Source of the DNA: Pilaira anomala
Taxonomy: Eukaryota; Mucoromycota; Mucoromycetes; Mucorales; Mucoraceae
NCBI GenBank assembly: GCA_025716855.1
Contig: JAIXMQ010000029.1
Location: forward strand, 124,001-188,000
DNA: 64,000 nt
Reading direction: 5' to 3'
Part shown: positions 46,660-58,257 of the stretch, one piece after another
Layout of the letters: each line of letters begins with the position of its first letter
Position numbering within the stretch: the first letter of the stretch is position 1
Notes under the pieces: model-generated
What the model was told of the DNA's origin: nothing
The model's input: the letters and a program-made list of their open reading frames with translations, nothing else
The model's database searches: none
Translations under genes and position numbers: made by a program

Positions 46660-49600
46660 TTTTTTATATAAATTAAATTAGCAAATGTATGGAATATAAA
46701 AAGTATGTAATAGATGAGACTATACAAGAATATAAGATGTATAAGTTAATAAAAAAAAAAGAGCTGGTAAGAATTTTTGATGTATTTATATCATAATTAT
46801 TTTGTATTTGTTATTTAACACATAGCGTTTGGTTTTAAACTAGGTAGAATTTAACAGCTTTTTTCAACTTTTTTTTTTTTTTTGTAGATTAGACCAAGAA
46901 TTTTCCTTGTCAATTAAGCTTGTATTTTTTCTTTTCTTTTTTTTATGAGCAGATGCTATTTAGTACAAGTTTAACTCGATTTCGTTTACATGAAAATCAT
47001 TGAGCACGTTGAATTTGATTTTATTGCGGTCCGCTTTGTTAAACATACTGCGTCAAATTCACAATTCGGAGTTTATTTAGCAGTAATAAGGGCATATTTC
47101 TCCGTTGCTTTTTTTTTTTTTTTACCAGAAAACGGTTGTTGGTTTGCGCACGATCGGATGTTTACAAGATATGTATCTAAACAATACTCTTATTATTTCA
47201 ATTTATTATACATCTTTTTTTTCTTGTTATTACAAGGCTTCAAAGATAAATCTATGAATATTTATAATGGAATTTTTTCTTATCGAAAAATTCTTAACAT
47301 CAGGTATCAGGTCCAGTCACTTATTTTTTATTATGATTTATAAGATTGGCTTTATATAAATTACCATAAGCATTATATTAAAAAAAATCTTTAGACATGC
47401 AAATATGCTACACTCAATCCTTGGTAAAGCTTATTTTGTCTCTGAATGAAGATCTTTATTTAATATACTCATGCGCTGTAAACTATCGAAGAAAAAGAAA
47501 ATAATACCTTTAAAATAGTGATAAGTGGCGTATGAGAAAGCAGAAACAGTCTGCAATATTAATTCATGATTTTTCTGTCAATATAAAGCTCGTCATATGT
47601 ACTAAATCTCTTTGTCCCTCCTTAACGGTGTACAATGAGAGAGCTTACAAATAAAACTACATGGTCTCATTTTCGGTTTTTAACTGAATATGATATTAGC
47701 AAACATAAAAAAAGTACCAATAGAGCATTTTTTTTATTCTGCAAAAGATTATCAAACCCATTCTCAAAAAAAAAAGCCCCTTATTACGAAACTTTGCTGG
47801 TTCTGTTAGTTTAAATTTATAATTAATTATTCCAGTAGGTTTGAAATTTTTTTATCGTGGTTGCTTTTAACATAAGATAAATATTGCCTTTTTTCTTTTC
47901 ACCTTAGCTTTATTTTTAAAGGTAGCATCTATTAAAGTATATAAATAAACTTATCTAGTAATTTCATGTGAAATTAGATTTATTTTGGCAGAATCAAACT
48001 GAAAACAATTATAAAGCAAATAAACATGTTTGCTAATCTTGTTGTACACCTGACTAGATTGCTAACTGTACTGCAAAATTAAAGCCGACAACCCATCCAA
48101 ATATAAAACCATTATGATGTATCATTTTTTAAAGAAATTTGTATACTCTATTTCGTTTGGATGTAGATAGCCTAAATGAACATATATTAAATAAAAATTA
48201 AAATCATTTTACTCCTTTCATGCAACAAAGAAAGAATAAATTGCTCTAGTTAGCAATGAAATTAGTGATACGTTTGTTTTGACATTTATGTGTGTAATTC
48301 ATTATGTACTGAGAAAAAATAAGTCTTTTAAATTTTTCTTTCCAAAGCTAATTGTGAGTACTCATTTACCAAGAAGCCATGAAACTTTAAGAAGTTAATA
48401 TTTTTCATCAATCATTCATCCAATGATTCACTTGCTTTAGGATTTTTTTTTTTTTTTTTTTTTTTTTTGGGGAAAAAATGACGATTGAACTAATTGCAAA
48501 TATTTCCTTTTCATTACTTGGCAAATGATAATAAAAGGCTCTTCGACACTTGTTAGCCTCCATCTTAGCACAGGACTCTTTAATAGGCTTTAACAGGCAA
48601 TATCGTTTTAACAAAACTATACCAACAACCTGTCGCAAGATGCTCTTCACCTTCTGTGGTAATATTTTTTTACCGTTAGCCACGTTGTCAAAATATGATA
48701 CAATATCAATCTTTTGGCATTTCATAGTAAGTGGAAAGCATATGGGCTCTATTGGTAAATATGTATTATTCATATTCTGAAAATTACTTGTATCTAACTA
48801 CTCATTGGGTTTAAATATAGATTACAAATAATAAAGGTTCAAAAAGTACTAGTAGTGTAAACTTTTTAAAATTTCTCTTGGAATAAAATCCAGCTCACTT
48901 TTATAACGATTTTGAGCATCATAAATCTCTAACTTATATCTAATCCTCTTAAAGCTTAAAAACCTGTCCATTTAATCTTTATCAAGCCCACTTCTCAGCG
49001 GGAGCTGTTGTTACATATTAATTTTTCTAACGCATCTAAATTTCCAAATCACAACTTTAATTCCCAAAATTCTACTATTTTGACAGGTTGTCACTTACAA
49101 CATGTCCTTTCTATTATTTCATTAATTTTTATTGGTTGTATTTCTATCAGGCCATCCCACATTTTATTTTAGGTGTTAAATTTATTATATCATTTTTTAC
49201 TTTCAATTTATTAAGACTTGTTCAACATCATTCAATACTTTATTAACAAGCTATCATTTTAGTTTACCTATTATTTTTCTATTACATACTGCAGTACGAT
49301 ACTAAATGTATCATTAATATGTACCTCAAGTATCCATTTTATTTCACTTGTATTATGTATATCTTTCTTTTAAAAGAAGGGAACTAAGTATCTATAAAGG
49401 TACATTAAATTCTTTATTCAATAAATAAATTATTAGCTAATAAAAATACTCTTACTTTTCAGTACAATAAAATTCAATTTACTTTTGTCTCAAACTGAAT
49501 CATTTAATAACTTTATATCTAAAGTCTCTTAAATACTAAAAAAAAACCTACTCATTGTATATTTATTTAGAAACTATTCATTTATCTATTTACCAAGTCG

Positions 49601-49717
49601 TTCTACATGTCAACAGGAACAGGTACTTATTTTTTTAACGTTTGCCTTATTATCTTTTGATTAACAATCGCATTAATACTATCTACATACACCACACCGA
49701 AGTAAAAACAAAAGAAC
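46660..49717. other. Long AT-rich gene-poor stretch
   Basis: About 3 kb with no gene I can support. A minus-strand ORF at 48408-48773 (MNNTYLPIEPICFPLTMKCQ, 121 residues) includes a poly-Lys end that comes from a T-run and is probably a relic or chance. Short T-rich blocks lie at 46866-46885 and 48445-48470. Confidence 0.5.
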
Positions 49718-49788
49718 TGCTGGTAGCAGGAATCGAACCTGCGTCGACGCGGCCACAACACGATGTACTGCCACTATACTATACCAGC
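49718..49788 (-). tRNA. tRNA-His (anticodon GTG)
   Basis: 71 nt on the minus strand that folds as a cloverleaf: acceptor GCTGGTA/TACCAGC (7 bp), D-stem GTAT/GTAC with AGTGGCA loop, anticodon loop TTGTGGC with GTG at 49754-49756, and T-arm GCAGG-TTCGATT-CCTGC, with discriminator A at 49718. The anticodon stem TCGTG/CGCGT has one T-T mismatch at its base and a G-T pair. There is no intron and no encoded CCA, as expected; G-1 would be added after transcription. Its 5' flank has been replaced by LINE sequence starting at 49789. Confidence 0.88.
49774..49788. repeat. Target-site duplication, copy 1 (inside tRNA-His)
   Basis: CTATACTATACCAGC, i.e. the first 15 nt of the tRNA gene in complement. 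Perfect copies occur at 50061-50075 and 50924-50938, immediately after each LINE 3' end. Confidence 0.93.
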
Positions 49789-50060
49789 ATATGATCTGCC
49801 ACCCTGACCAAGAATTCTCTTCTGCTGCTCTGGATGATACTGGATATAGTCTACTACTTAAATGGTACCCCGTTTAATTGTAGTATTACTATGCTCTCTC
49901 TATTCCTGTTTCTTCTATATTTTTTTACTAGTTTTAATTAGTTTTTTTCGATCTTAAATCCTTTTAAAAAGTTTTATTTTTTTATTTAATATGCACTTAG
50001 GGAGGCCAATTACCCCATAGGGAGGAGGCTAGTCACCCCACAATAAAAGCTTAATTTCAT
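49789..50060 (+). mobile_element. 5'-truncated non-LTR retrotransposon, copy 1 (272 bp)
   Basis: Starts abruptly at ATATGATCTG and runs through the ORF end (...LLLKWYPV stop) and the 3' UTR to TTAATTTCAT, with no poly-A tail. It is nearly identical to the last ~270 bp of copy 2 (one T-run length difference and a C/T change), so both are recent. It is flanked by the 15-bp tRNA-derived duplication. Confidence 0.88.
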
Positions 50061-50075
50061 CTATACTATACCAGC
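50061..50075. repeat. Target-site duplication, copy 2
   Basis: CTATACTATACCAGC between LINE copies 1 and 2. Confidence 0.93.
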
Positions 50076-50923
50076 TCCAACTGATACTCTGCTCTCCGTG
50101 GTTACTCGAGAGTGTACTCGCCGGACTTTTCTCTGGCCTAAGCTACAAGAATCGTGTGTTCTCTGGTCCTCTCTCTCTCCTAGGCTTAAGGCTATCTTAA
50201 CTGAGTGTGTTGATCCTGGAATTGTTGACTCTCATGCAAAGAAACGGCGCCAAGAAATTCTTGATAGTATTCGTGCTGGTCCGGATCCTCCTGTTCTTCT
50301 TTCTGCCTGCCGACCTAAGCTTGGTATCGATCCTATTCTGTATCTGCCAATGTCACTATATGAACGTAGTCGATTAGTGCGCTGGCGCATGGGGTGGCTA
50401 CCTGCTCGTCCTGTTGGTTGTAATAAGTGTTCCCACACTCATGCCTCGCGCCGTCATCTGATAGCTTGTCTCTCGGTTGCTACTCGTCTTGGTGTCTCTG
50501 AAACTTCTCTTCCTAATCCATTGGATTATTTTCTTAACAGTTACCTGCCAACACGGAAGCCAATTCTTGCTAGTTCTATGTACATGAATCCCAAACAGAA
50601 ACATCTAGTCAAATACTGGCCTGTTCTCTGTGCCATCATGCTCGAGATCGATATGATCTGTCACCCTGACCAAGAATTCTCTTCTGCTGCTCTGGATGAT
50701 ACTGGATATAGTCTACTACTTAAATGGTACCCCGTTTAATTGTAGTATTACTATGCTCTCTCTATTCCTGTTTCTTCTATATTTTTTTTACTAGTTTTAA
50801 TTAGTTTTTTTCGATCTTAAATCCTTTTAAAAAGTTTTATTTTTTTATTTAATATGCACTTAGGGAGGCCAATTACCCCATAGGGAGGAGGCTAGTCACC
50901 CCACAATAAAAGCTTAATTTCAT
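50076..50923 (+). mobile_element. 5'-truncated non-LTR retrotransposon, copy 2 (848 bp)
   Basis: The frame is open from the truncation point to the stop at 50739. It encodes the C-terminal end of a LINE ORF2-type polyprotein, with RWRMGWLPARPVGCNKC followed by SHTHASRRHLIAC, a CCHC-type zinc knuckle typical of the region after the reverse transcriptase. The reverse transcriptase and endonuclease themselves are missing. The ~185-bp 3' UTR contains GGGAGGCCAATTACCCCAT and GGGAGGAGGCTAGTCACCCC, which look like paired stem sequences, and ends TTAATTTCAT directly before the next tRNA-derived 15-mer. Confidence 0.85.
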
Positions 50924-50938
50924 CTATACTATACCAGC
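50924..50938. repeat. Target-site duplication, copy 3
   Basis: CTATACTATACCAGC followed by TGCCATGATACTG, probably the original 5' flank of the tRNA-His gene. Confidence 0.9.
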
Positions 50939-50999
50939 TGCCATGATACTGATTTATATTTTATATAATATATATATGGCAAAACAACTTTAAGTTATT

Positions 51000-51039
51000 A
51001 TCACGTGATATCACGTGATATCACGTGATAGTCATGTGA
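51000..51039. promoter_or_regulatory. Array of TCACGTGA palindromes
   Basis: TCACGTGA occurs at 51001-51008, 51011-51018 and 51021-51028 in exact 10-bp steps, with a fourth, TCATGTGA, at 51032-51039. CACGTG is the core of bHLH sites (Pho4, Cbf1/CDEI, SREBP-type). Confidence 0.55.
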
Positions 51040-51082
51040 TTTGTCTTTGTGTTGGTCAGTTGCATAAAGTAGAATTATGTTA

Positions 51083-52422
51083 TACAGTCGGAGTGAATAA
51101 AGATATGGATTTTTTGAAAGTTCAGTTTTTTTATTGTAAGGGTCTATTACTTTTATTTTAAGTTTGAATCACTTTTCGAAACACGATCGCTTTAATAATG
51201 CAAGACATCACTAACGTACAATACCAAAAGTATAAGGATCTCACCGATTACCAATACGGTCAGATCTCGGGTGCATATGAGTTCGGTAATTGTAAGATTG
51301 TGGACATTGCACGAAAAATGAATCTCAATACTTCAACCGTGTTTGGTTGTATAGAGCGAATCAAGAAAAATGGTACTGCCATACCAAAAAAAAGTACTGG
51401 AAGACCAAGAAAAGTTTCTGATAGAGACACAAGAGCTATAGTTCGAAGTGTGAAAAGTTTTCCTTTTGAGCCACTTCGGGTTCATAACGCACTATTGGCT
51501 CAAACAGGTATCAATATCTGCATTCAAACTCTCAAAAAATATTTGGAATTTACACACCAGCACGCAAACCAAGTTTAACACCTAAACATATGAAAAAGCG
51601 ACTCGAATGGTGTAAAAAAAGAGTTGATTGGTCGTTTGACAAGTGGGCATCTGTCATCTGGTCAGATGAATCTAGATTCACGGTTACAGGTAATGATGGA
51701 GGTGCTAAGGTAATCAGACGGGTTGGTGAGAGGTACCAGGAAGACAAAATCATTGGAACTCATAAGTTTGGAAAGGGATCAGTGATGATTTGGAGTTGCT
51801 TTTGGGCTGGTGGTATCGGCCCTCTTGTCATTTTAGATGAAAATGTTTACCAGGAAAGATACGCTAACCTTTTATCCTCCAGTTTCATCCCGTATCTCCG
51901 CAAACTTGAAGAGGATACCAATAGAAAGTTTATCTTTCAGGAGGATAATGCTCCTTGCCATGTCGTCAGCTATAGCACCTGGTATAAGGCAAGATGGGAG
52001 ATATACCCATTTGATTTCTGGCCTGCACAAAGTCCAGACCTCAACCCAATTGAGAATATCTGGACAAAGCTTGATAGCCTGATATCGAAACGCAGAGACT
52101 CCATTAACAGCAAGAATGACTTAAAGAGAGTCCTCATTGAAGAATGGGCGACAATTGATGTCAATTATTCAAGAGTTCTTGTTGAGTCAATGCCGAGTAG
52201 ATTGAAGGCAGTAATTGAAGCGAAGAGTGGGCACACAAAATATTAACCTTTTTTAAAATAAACTTTATTTTATACCAATAAACTCTTAAGCTACTTTGTG
52301 TTAAAATATCAATGAATTTAGTCTACATTTTATTATATAGTTTATTCATTTGAAATTAAACGATGTAGTTCGAATAATTTTTAAAAAATAAAAAATCCAT
52401 ATCTTTATTCACTCCGACTGTA
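51083..52422. mobile_element. Tc1/mariner-type transposon (1.34 kb)
   Basis: Element 51085-52420 with ~31-bp terminal inverted repeats starting CAGTCGGAGTGAATAAAG and flanked by TA on both sides (51083-51084 and 52421-52422). It contains one transposase reading frame with a single frameshift. Confidence 0.9.
51198..52246 (+). pseudogene. Tc1/mariner-type DDE transposase, frameshifted
   Basis: The N-terminal part (51198-51578) has helix-turn-helix segments (KIVDIARKMNLNTSTVFG and RKVSDRDTRAIVRSVKS). The C-terminal part, in another frame (about 51545-52246), has the DDE catalytic core VIWSDESRF, EDNAPCH and SPDLNPIENIW. One base appears to be lost near 51545 in an A/T-rich stretch, since either frame is clean on its side. 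I count 35 residues between the second Asp and the final Glu. Such elements cut and paste at TA dinucleotides. The single lesion suggests recent inactivity or a sequencing error. Confidence 0.88.
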
Positions 52423-55400
52423 TATATTCTACTGAGAAGCATACATGTATTTATATTATTATTACATTGTAGAAATTGTTGTTAATACTACTTGACTAAA
52501 TAAAAAAGTTTGTATTGTGTTTCGGCAAAGATTTTTTTAACTTAATTTTTGCTAGTAGTAGTTTGAAAGCTAGAGTTCCAAAAACTAACAAACGAAATAA
52601 TATAAACAAAAAAAAACTAAAATATCACAGGAAGAATAAATAAAGAAGATAGATGTACGATAATTTTTTAGCGTATAATGTGATATGTGACTGATTCAGA
52701 AGTTTATCAAACTGTTACGAATCGATAGCACTGAGATGTTCGAGCTATAAATGAGATAGAACAAACGAAAATAAAGTGCAATAAAAATATATAACAAAGG
52801 TTAAATAATCAGACTGCAAAAATAAACTAAACTTTATTAAAAGATACAAAAAGCATCTTAGTATATATAGTAAAATAGTAATTAAAGAGGCATTGCATGA
52901 ATAGTGAAACCTGACCTAGGTTTTGACCATCAGTTTGCCCACGTTGCATGTCATGGATAAACTAGTTCCTGAAGATTAACCAAGTTAATGTAACTGGCTG
53001 CTGTACCTGATAATTAATATAAAAGGAGATTTGCGTCAATAAATACGATGATGTGATTTATATGAAAGAACCAATTAAGTAATCAGAGTAGATAAACTTG
53101 TTGTATAGAAAAATAGAAGGAAGTTGAGAGCATATGATAATTATATGAGAATATAATGTGCTCGTTCACAACAAGCACTATAGATCTCATCATTAAAAGG
53201 ACAAAATGACTAATCATCAAAAGGGTTTTGTTAGAATCAGTTAATTTCAATAAATATAAACTTTCAACCACAAGTCAGAGATCCACAAAGTGATCGATGA
53301 TTATTCCTCCTTGTACAACATGTTTTTATGGATGATGATACATAAAACCTGTTCAAAAGAAAAAATACATAACAGATCGGGTAAATATTATATTATAGGT
53401 TCATTTTCGCCATTGGATTATAATCGCAACCTTGATACGTGTAAAGGGCTATTCTTGATTTTTTGCCTGATTTTATTTATTATTTTGTATTGTGATTAAT
53501 TCATAATATAAATAACAGTAATGAGAGTGGAAAGAAGTTCGATTTGTTGGAACCAACTAAAAATATAATATATAATAAAAGGAAATATAATTTTCTTGGA
53601 ATCAATACATAGACATAATTTATCAATACCCCAAACTTGTTTTTGATGAGTAGACAAGTAATACGTCAAAAGTTTATATGTTAATGTAATCTGTTAATTA
53701 AAGTTACTCATTTAGAAGCATTGCAGAAGATCTGATCTATTACATCTTGTTGTATAACTTCGATCATTGGTTGGCTTTTGAAAATGGAAACATTGAATGT
53801 AGGACAGTATACAATAATGGTATAATTATATATTTATCACCACCTGCACTTGTTATATTATTTTTGTTGTCGAATTCCGATTCCCTTTTAAGACTTTTAG
53901 AAAGGATAATATATATGTCAGTCTGTAACACTTTTAAGCGATATTAATTCAATTTCTATTATTGGTACCTTTTGGTAATACATTTTTTTTTAGAGTTCGA
54001 TTCATACATTTCCTTGACTATACAAAACATAAACAATAAGCATATTTGTAAATAATAGTTAAGTTTTGTATAGAAAATAAAAGAAGGTAATTTCTGAAAT
54101 ATATTCATGTTATCAGATTAAGAAGCCGAAATCGTTAGCTCAATTATACATGTTTTGTCATCTCCCCGACTACAAGACTGTATAATTGCGACAAATGGTA
54201 ATTATTTAGACGTATTGATTCAACGAAGAATATATTTTATGATCCCGAGAGAGTTTTATCGCACCCGAGAAAATAACTTTAAAATTTAAAAAAAGTAACC
54301 CAAATAACCAAATAGGTGCATTTTGTTATCATTACCTCATATAGAGACTGTGGTTGTATGGAGAAAGAAGAGAGGCAAAAAATACAAGGTAATTTAATAT
54401 GTATAGAAATTTACAAAAACAGCAAGCAGGCATGTGGTTTATAATTAATATCTATTTGAAGTGCGGCTACATAAATCAAGATTTAATATGATTAGATGGA
54501 GCCCATTCATTCGTATTTGATAAGATATGTGCTACTACCAGTGAATAAATCAGTCCCTTTTTTTTTCATGATTTAAATAACGCCATTAGTTAGACTAATT
54601 GAAAAAAAAGCTTAACTGCAACAATTATTGCAAAATTTGGTAGTTTATGATCGTATCGAGCGAGATCAATTTTTTTTAAAGTGTAAGATAGCGCAGCTGA
54701 AAAAAATAAAAAACTTATAAAGCATTCTTAAATTTCTATCGCAATGGTAACACACAGTTAAATATTATCAATGTGTAAAAACATGAAATATTATAATATG
54801 ATGTTTTCATTAATAAAACCACTCGGCTTATTTCTAAATTAAATAGTAGAACCGCAATAGAGTACATCATGTGCTGCGTAAGTAGGAACTGAATATAAGA
54901 TGCGAAGAGAAAAGCGATCCTTGAGGTAATTGATTGAAGTTCTTCTTACCGGCTTTTGGCGAACAAAGATAACATCAGCGTATATTCAGACAGACCAGAA
55001 ATGTTAGCAATTCCCGGTTATGAAATTATAAAATGTAAATGACGAAAGAAAAAGATAAAGAATAAAAGAAGTAATTCTTAAATGTTTAATATCAAAAGTT
55101 TAAGAAATACATACTCATTTCATTCTATATTTACATAAAAACGAAAAAAAGTGTCATTGATAAAATTCGTTTAACAACATAGTTTTATTGGCTGGAAAGA
55201 TCCTATTTTTCGAAATACCCTTTTCGAATTATACCTGCCTTAAAATGGCAACAAATAAGATAACTGGGCGGGGATTGAGAATAGATAAACCTTTTAAGTT
55301 TTTTTTTTTTGAAAACTCTAAGCAAAAGGGCTCAAACATAATTCCATTCTAGATGGTTTTTCTTACTATTTATTCATTCTGAACCAAACAATTGATGATC

Positions 55401-55709
55401 TTACCTCGTGAGAAGAAACAATTTAATTATGGAAAATGATTCCCACGGGTAAGCTAAACATACTCTTTATAGTAAAAAAAGCGAATTCAAGCTTTCCGTT
55501 TTCTTCCACACTACTTGCAATACTCATAAAGACTTAAATATTCATACAAGATAGATATCAAATAATACTACCAATTCTAGTGAAATAAAAGAACAAATTG
55601 CACCGGTGGTTTTTGGTGCATTTTGTCGTTATTTGGACTTCAAGAAACTATTCCCGTTTTATCCGAGTTTTTTTTTTTTTTTTTTTTTTTTTTCTAATTT
55701 TTTTTTCGG
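52423..55709. other. Long AT-rich gene-poor stretch
   Basis: About 3.3 kb without a gene I can support; only short random ORFs (for example 53290-53499 and 53747-53947) with no recognisable motif. The last 100 bp form the T-rich promoter of the GDH gene. Confidence 0.5.
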
Positions 55710-55717
55710 TATAAATA
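55710..55717 (+). promoter_or_regulatory. TATA-like box upstream of GDH
   Basis: TATAAATA lies 93 bp before the ATG at 55803. Confidence 0.5.
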
Positions 55718-55802
55718 CTTGTCCCTTTTTTTTGAATTTTTTGAATTTTTTCTTCTTTATAAGTTTTTTTTTTTCACCTCTTTTTATATTCATAAATCAA
55801 AA

Positions 55803-57793
55803 ATGGCTTTTCTCTTGAAGCGTTTGCCGTAAGTTATAAATAATTTTTAGGGATCAATTGATAAATTAAATTCAATTTTATTATATCTATTTAGCGCCAC
55901 TGCTCGTCCTTTAGCCACTCTTAACAGAACATCATTTCCTTTAGCTGCAAGATACTTGTCTACACGTAAGCTCTTAGATCGGTTATTGAATAGTCAAATT
56001 AGAAGGAAAAAAAAAAAACTGACCATATTCTTTTTTTATTTAATAGCTGCTACTCAAGTTGCTTGTAACAGTGAAGAACCTACTTTCTTACAATCCGTTG
56101 AAAAGTACTACGATCATGCTGCCAACTTGAGTGAAGTTCAAACTCATACTCTTGCACATCTTCGTGCTGTTGACAGTGTTCTTCGTGTCACTTTCCCTAT
56201 TGAAGTTGAAAATGGCAAATATGAAGTCATTGAAGGTAATTTTTTTTGCTCAGTTTCATTTTCAATGACGTTTTTTAACTCATTTATATTAAAAAATAGG
56301 TTATCGTGCCCAACATTCTCGTCATCGTTTACCTGTCAAGGGTGGTATTCGTTTCTCTGAAGAAGTTGATTTACAAGAAGTTGAAGGTAAAAAAAAAAAA
56401 AAAAAGAAAAAAAGAAACTAAATGGGATATACGCGCTTGTTGTACAAAAAAAAAGTTTATTAACCGGAGTTTTTATATTTTAGCTTTGGCTTCTCTTATG
56501 ACCTATAAGTGTGCTGTTGTTGATGTTCCATGTAAGTAATAGACGCGTCTTTTTTTATTTTTATTTTTTTTGACTTGAAACTAATTTTTTTTTATCTTTA
56601 AATAGTCGGTGGCGCTAAGGGTGGTATTAAAATTGATCCTAGCAAGTACACTGTTGCTCAATTAGAAAGAATTACTCGTCGTTATACTATGGAATTATGC
56701 CAAAAGAAGTTTATTGGTCCTGGTATGTTTGTATATCATTTCTTTTTGATTTCTTAATATGGAAACATTTGACTAACTCGTTTTTCACAATAAAGGTCTT
56801 GATGTTCCTGCTCCTGATGTTGGTACTGGACCCAGAGAAATGGCTTGGATTATGGATACTTATGCTCAATTCAATGTTGGAGATGTTAACGCAGCTGGTT
56901 GTGTTACTGGTAAGCCTTTATCTATGGGTGGTGTTCGTGGTCGTACCGAAGCCACTGGTTTGGGTGTCTTCTACGGCATTCGTGAGTTCTTAAACTACCC
57001 TGAAGTTCAAGAAAAGACTGGTCTCACTGGTAGCATGTCTGACCGTACTGTTGTCGTTCAAGGTTTCGGTAACGTTGGTTACTATGCCGCTAAGTTCTTT
57101 GAAGAAGATGGTGCAAAAGTTGTTGGTGTCGGTGAAAGAGATTGTTCCATCTATGACCCCAACGGTTTAAACGTTGAAGACCTTCACAAGTACTATCGTG
57201 CTAACAAGACCTTCCGTGGTTACTCTAGCACTGCCACCATTTTTGATGAATCTACCAAGATCCTTGAAGTTGAATGTGATATTCTTATTCCCGCTGCTCT
57301 CGAGCGTCAAATTGGTATGCGTAACGTAGCTAACATCAAGGCTAAGGTCATTGGTGAAGGTGCTAACGGTCCTGTTACACCTGGTGCTCATGAAGCTCTT
57401 GAAGCCTCTGGTAAGGTTGTCATCCCTGATTTACTTTTAAATGCTGGTGGTGTTACTGTTTCATACTTTGAATGGTTAAAGAACTTGTCTCATGTCCGTT
57501 TTGGCCGCATGAACAAGAAGTGGGATGAGCGTGCTCGTTCCAAGGTTGTCGCACTTGTTGAGGAAAACGCCGGTCGCTCCTTAACTGAGGCTGAACGTAA
57601 GGCTATCGTACACGGCGCTGAAGAAGCTGATTTGGTCTACTCTGGTCTTGAAGATACTATGATTCAAGCTTGTCAAGAAACCAGACAAACTGCTAACCTT
57701 AAGAAGGTCGATTTCCGTACTGCTGCTTACGTAAATGCTATCCAAAAGATTGCTGCTGTATATGAAGGATCTGGTATGCTCTTCATGCACTAA
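55803..57793 (+). CDS. Mitochondrial glutamate dehydrogenase (hexameric, ~500 aa, animal-like type)
   Basis: Seven or so exons with short introns; the start is at 55803 (MAFLLKRLP). The N-terminus ([28 protein letters not shown]) is a basic mitochondrial presequence. Catalytic features are the substrate-binding [15 protein letters not shown], the [16 protein letters not shown] stretch made across an intron (Lys of GGAKGG), [33 protein letters not shown], the dinucleotide fold [16 protein letters not shown] and EGANGPVTP. It ends MLFMH at 57793. The enzyme interconverts glutamate and 2-oxoglutarate plus ammonium. Length and motif style are those of the compact mitochondrial enzyme of animals, not the ~1000-residue NAD-GDH of yeasts. 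Codon use is biased to C-ending forms, suggesting high expression. Confidence 0.93.
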
Positions 57794-58257
57794 TTTCTCT
57801 CTCCCTCCTTGGTGATTTATATCTTTCTTTTCGTATAACTTCTCCTATTACCTACATATCACCCAATTCAACTATAAATATAATTAAATAAATAGAAAAA
57901 AAAAGATAAATGTATACACAAATATATCGTCTCAAAATTAATGTAATTATTTTCCGTACACCTATTATATTTTTACTACTAACCACACTATAATTGCAGA
58001 TGAAGGATCTGCAGAATTAATTTAACCTGGATCAATAGCTTTTCTTTTAGATGTTCTTTACATTAATTAATAGTGTTCCTTCTAAGTATCCATTCATTAT
58101 CGATAAGGATGATGGAACATCCTATGGTCAATGTATTACTGATGACATCACAAATATGTGTTGCAGTGCAATTTGACCCCCAGCCAGACTTTTCACTAAC
58201 TTTTTTTTTCTCTTTCTTTTACCAACTCCCCACACTTTTAAATACATTAAGAAAAAG
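57794..58257. other. Spacer between GDH and COX6
   Basis: 3' flank of GDH and promoter of COX6; no other gene. The segment before 58257 is T/C-rich, as in other promoters here. Confidence 0.6.

Noticed and set aside
46990..47343. 117-residue plus-strand ORF
   Set aside because: Very Phe/Tyr/Ile-rich composition from AT-rich DNA, with no motif and no splice or promoter support.
48408..48773. 121-residue minus-strand ORF as a gene
   Set aside because: Its C-terminal Lys run is a T homopolymer and no homologous motif is seen; kept only as a remark in the spacer.
49718..50938. LINE copies as a simple tandem segmental duplication
   Set aside because: The two copies have different 5' truncation points and only the 15-mer target, not longer flanks, is repeated; two insertions explain this better.
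51000..51039. TCACGTGA array as a centromere CDEI element
   Set aside because: No CDEIII-like partner, and Mucoromycota centromeres are not of the budding-yeast point type; a generic bHLH site is the safer reading.
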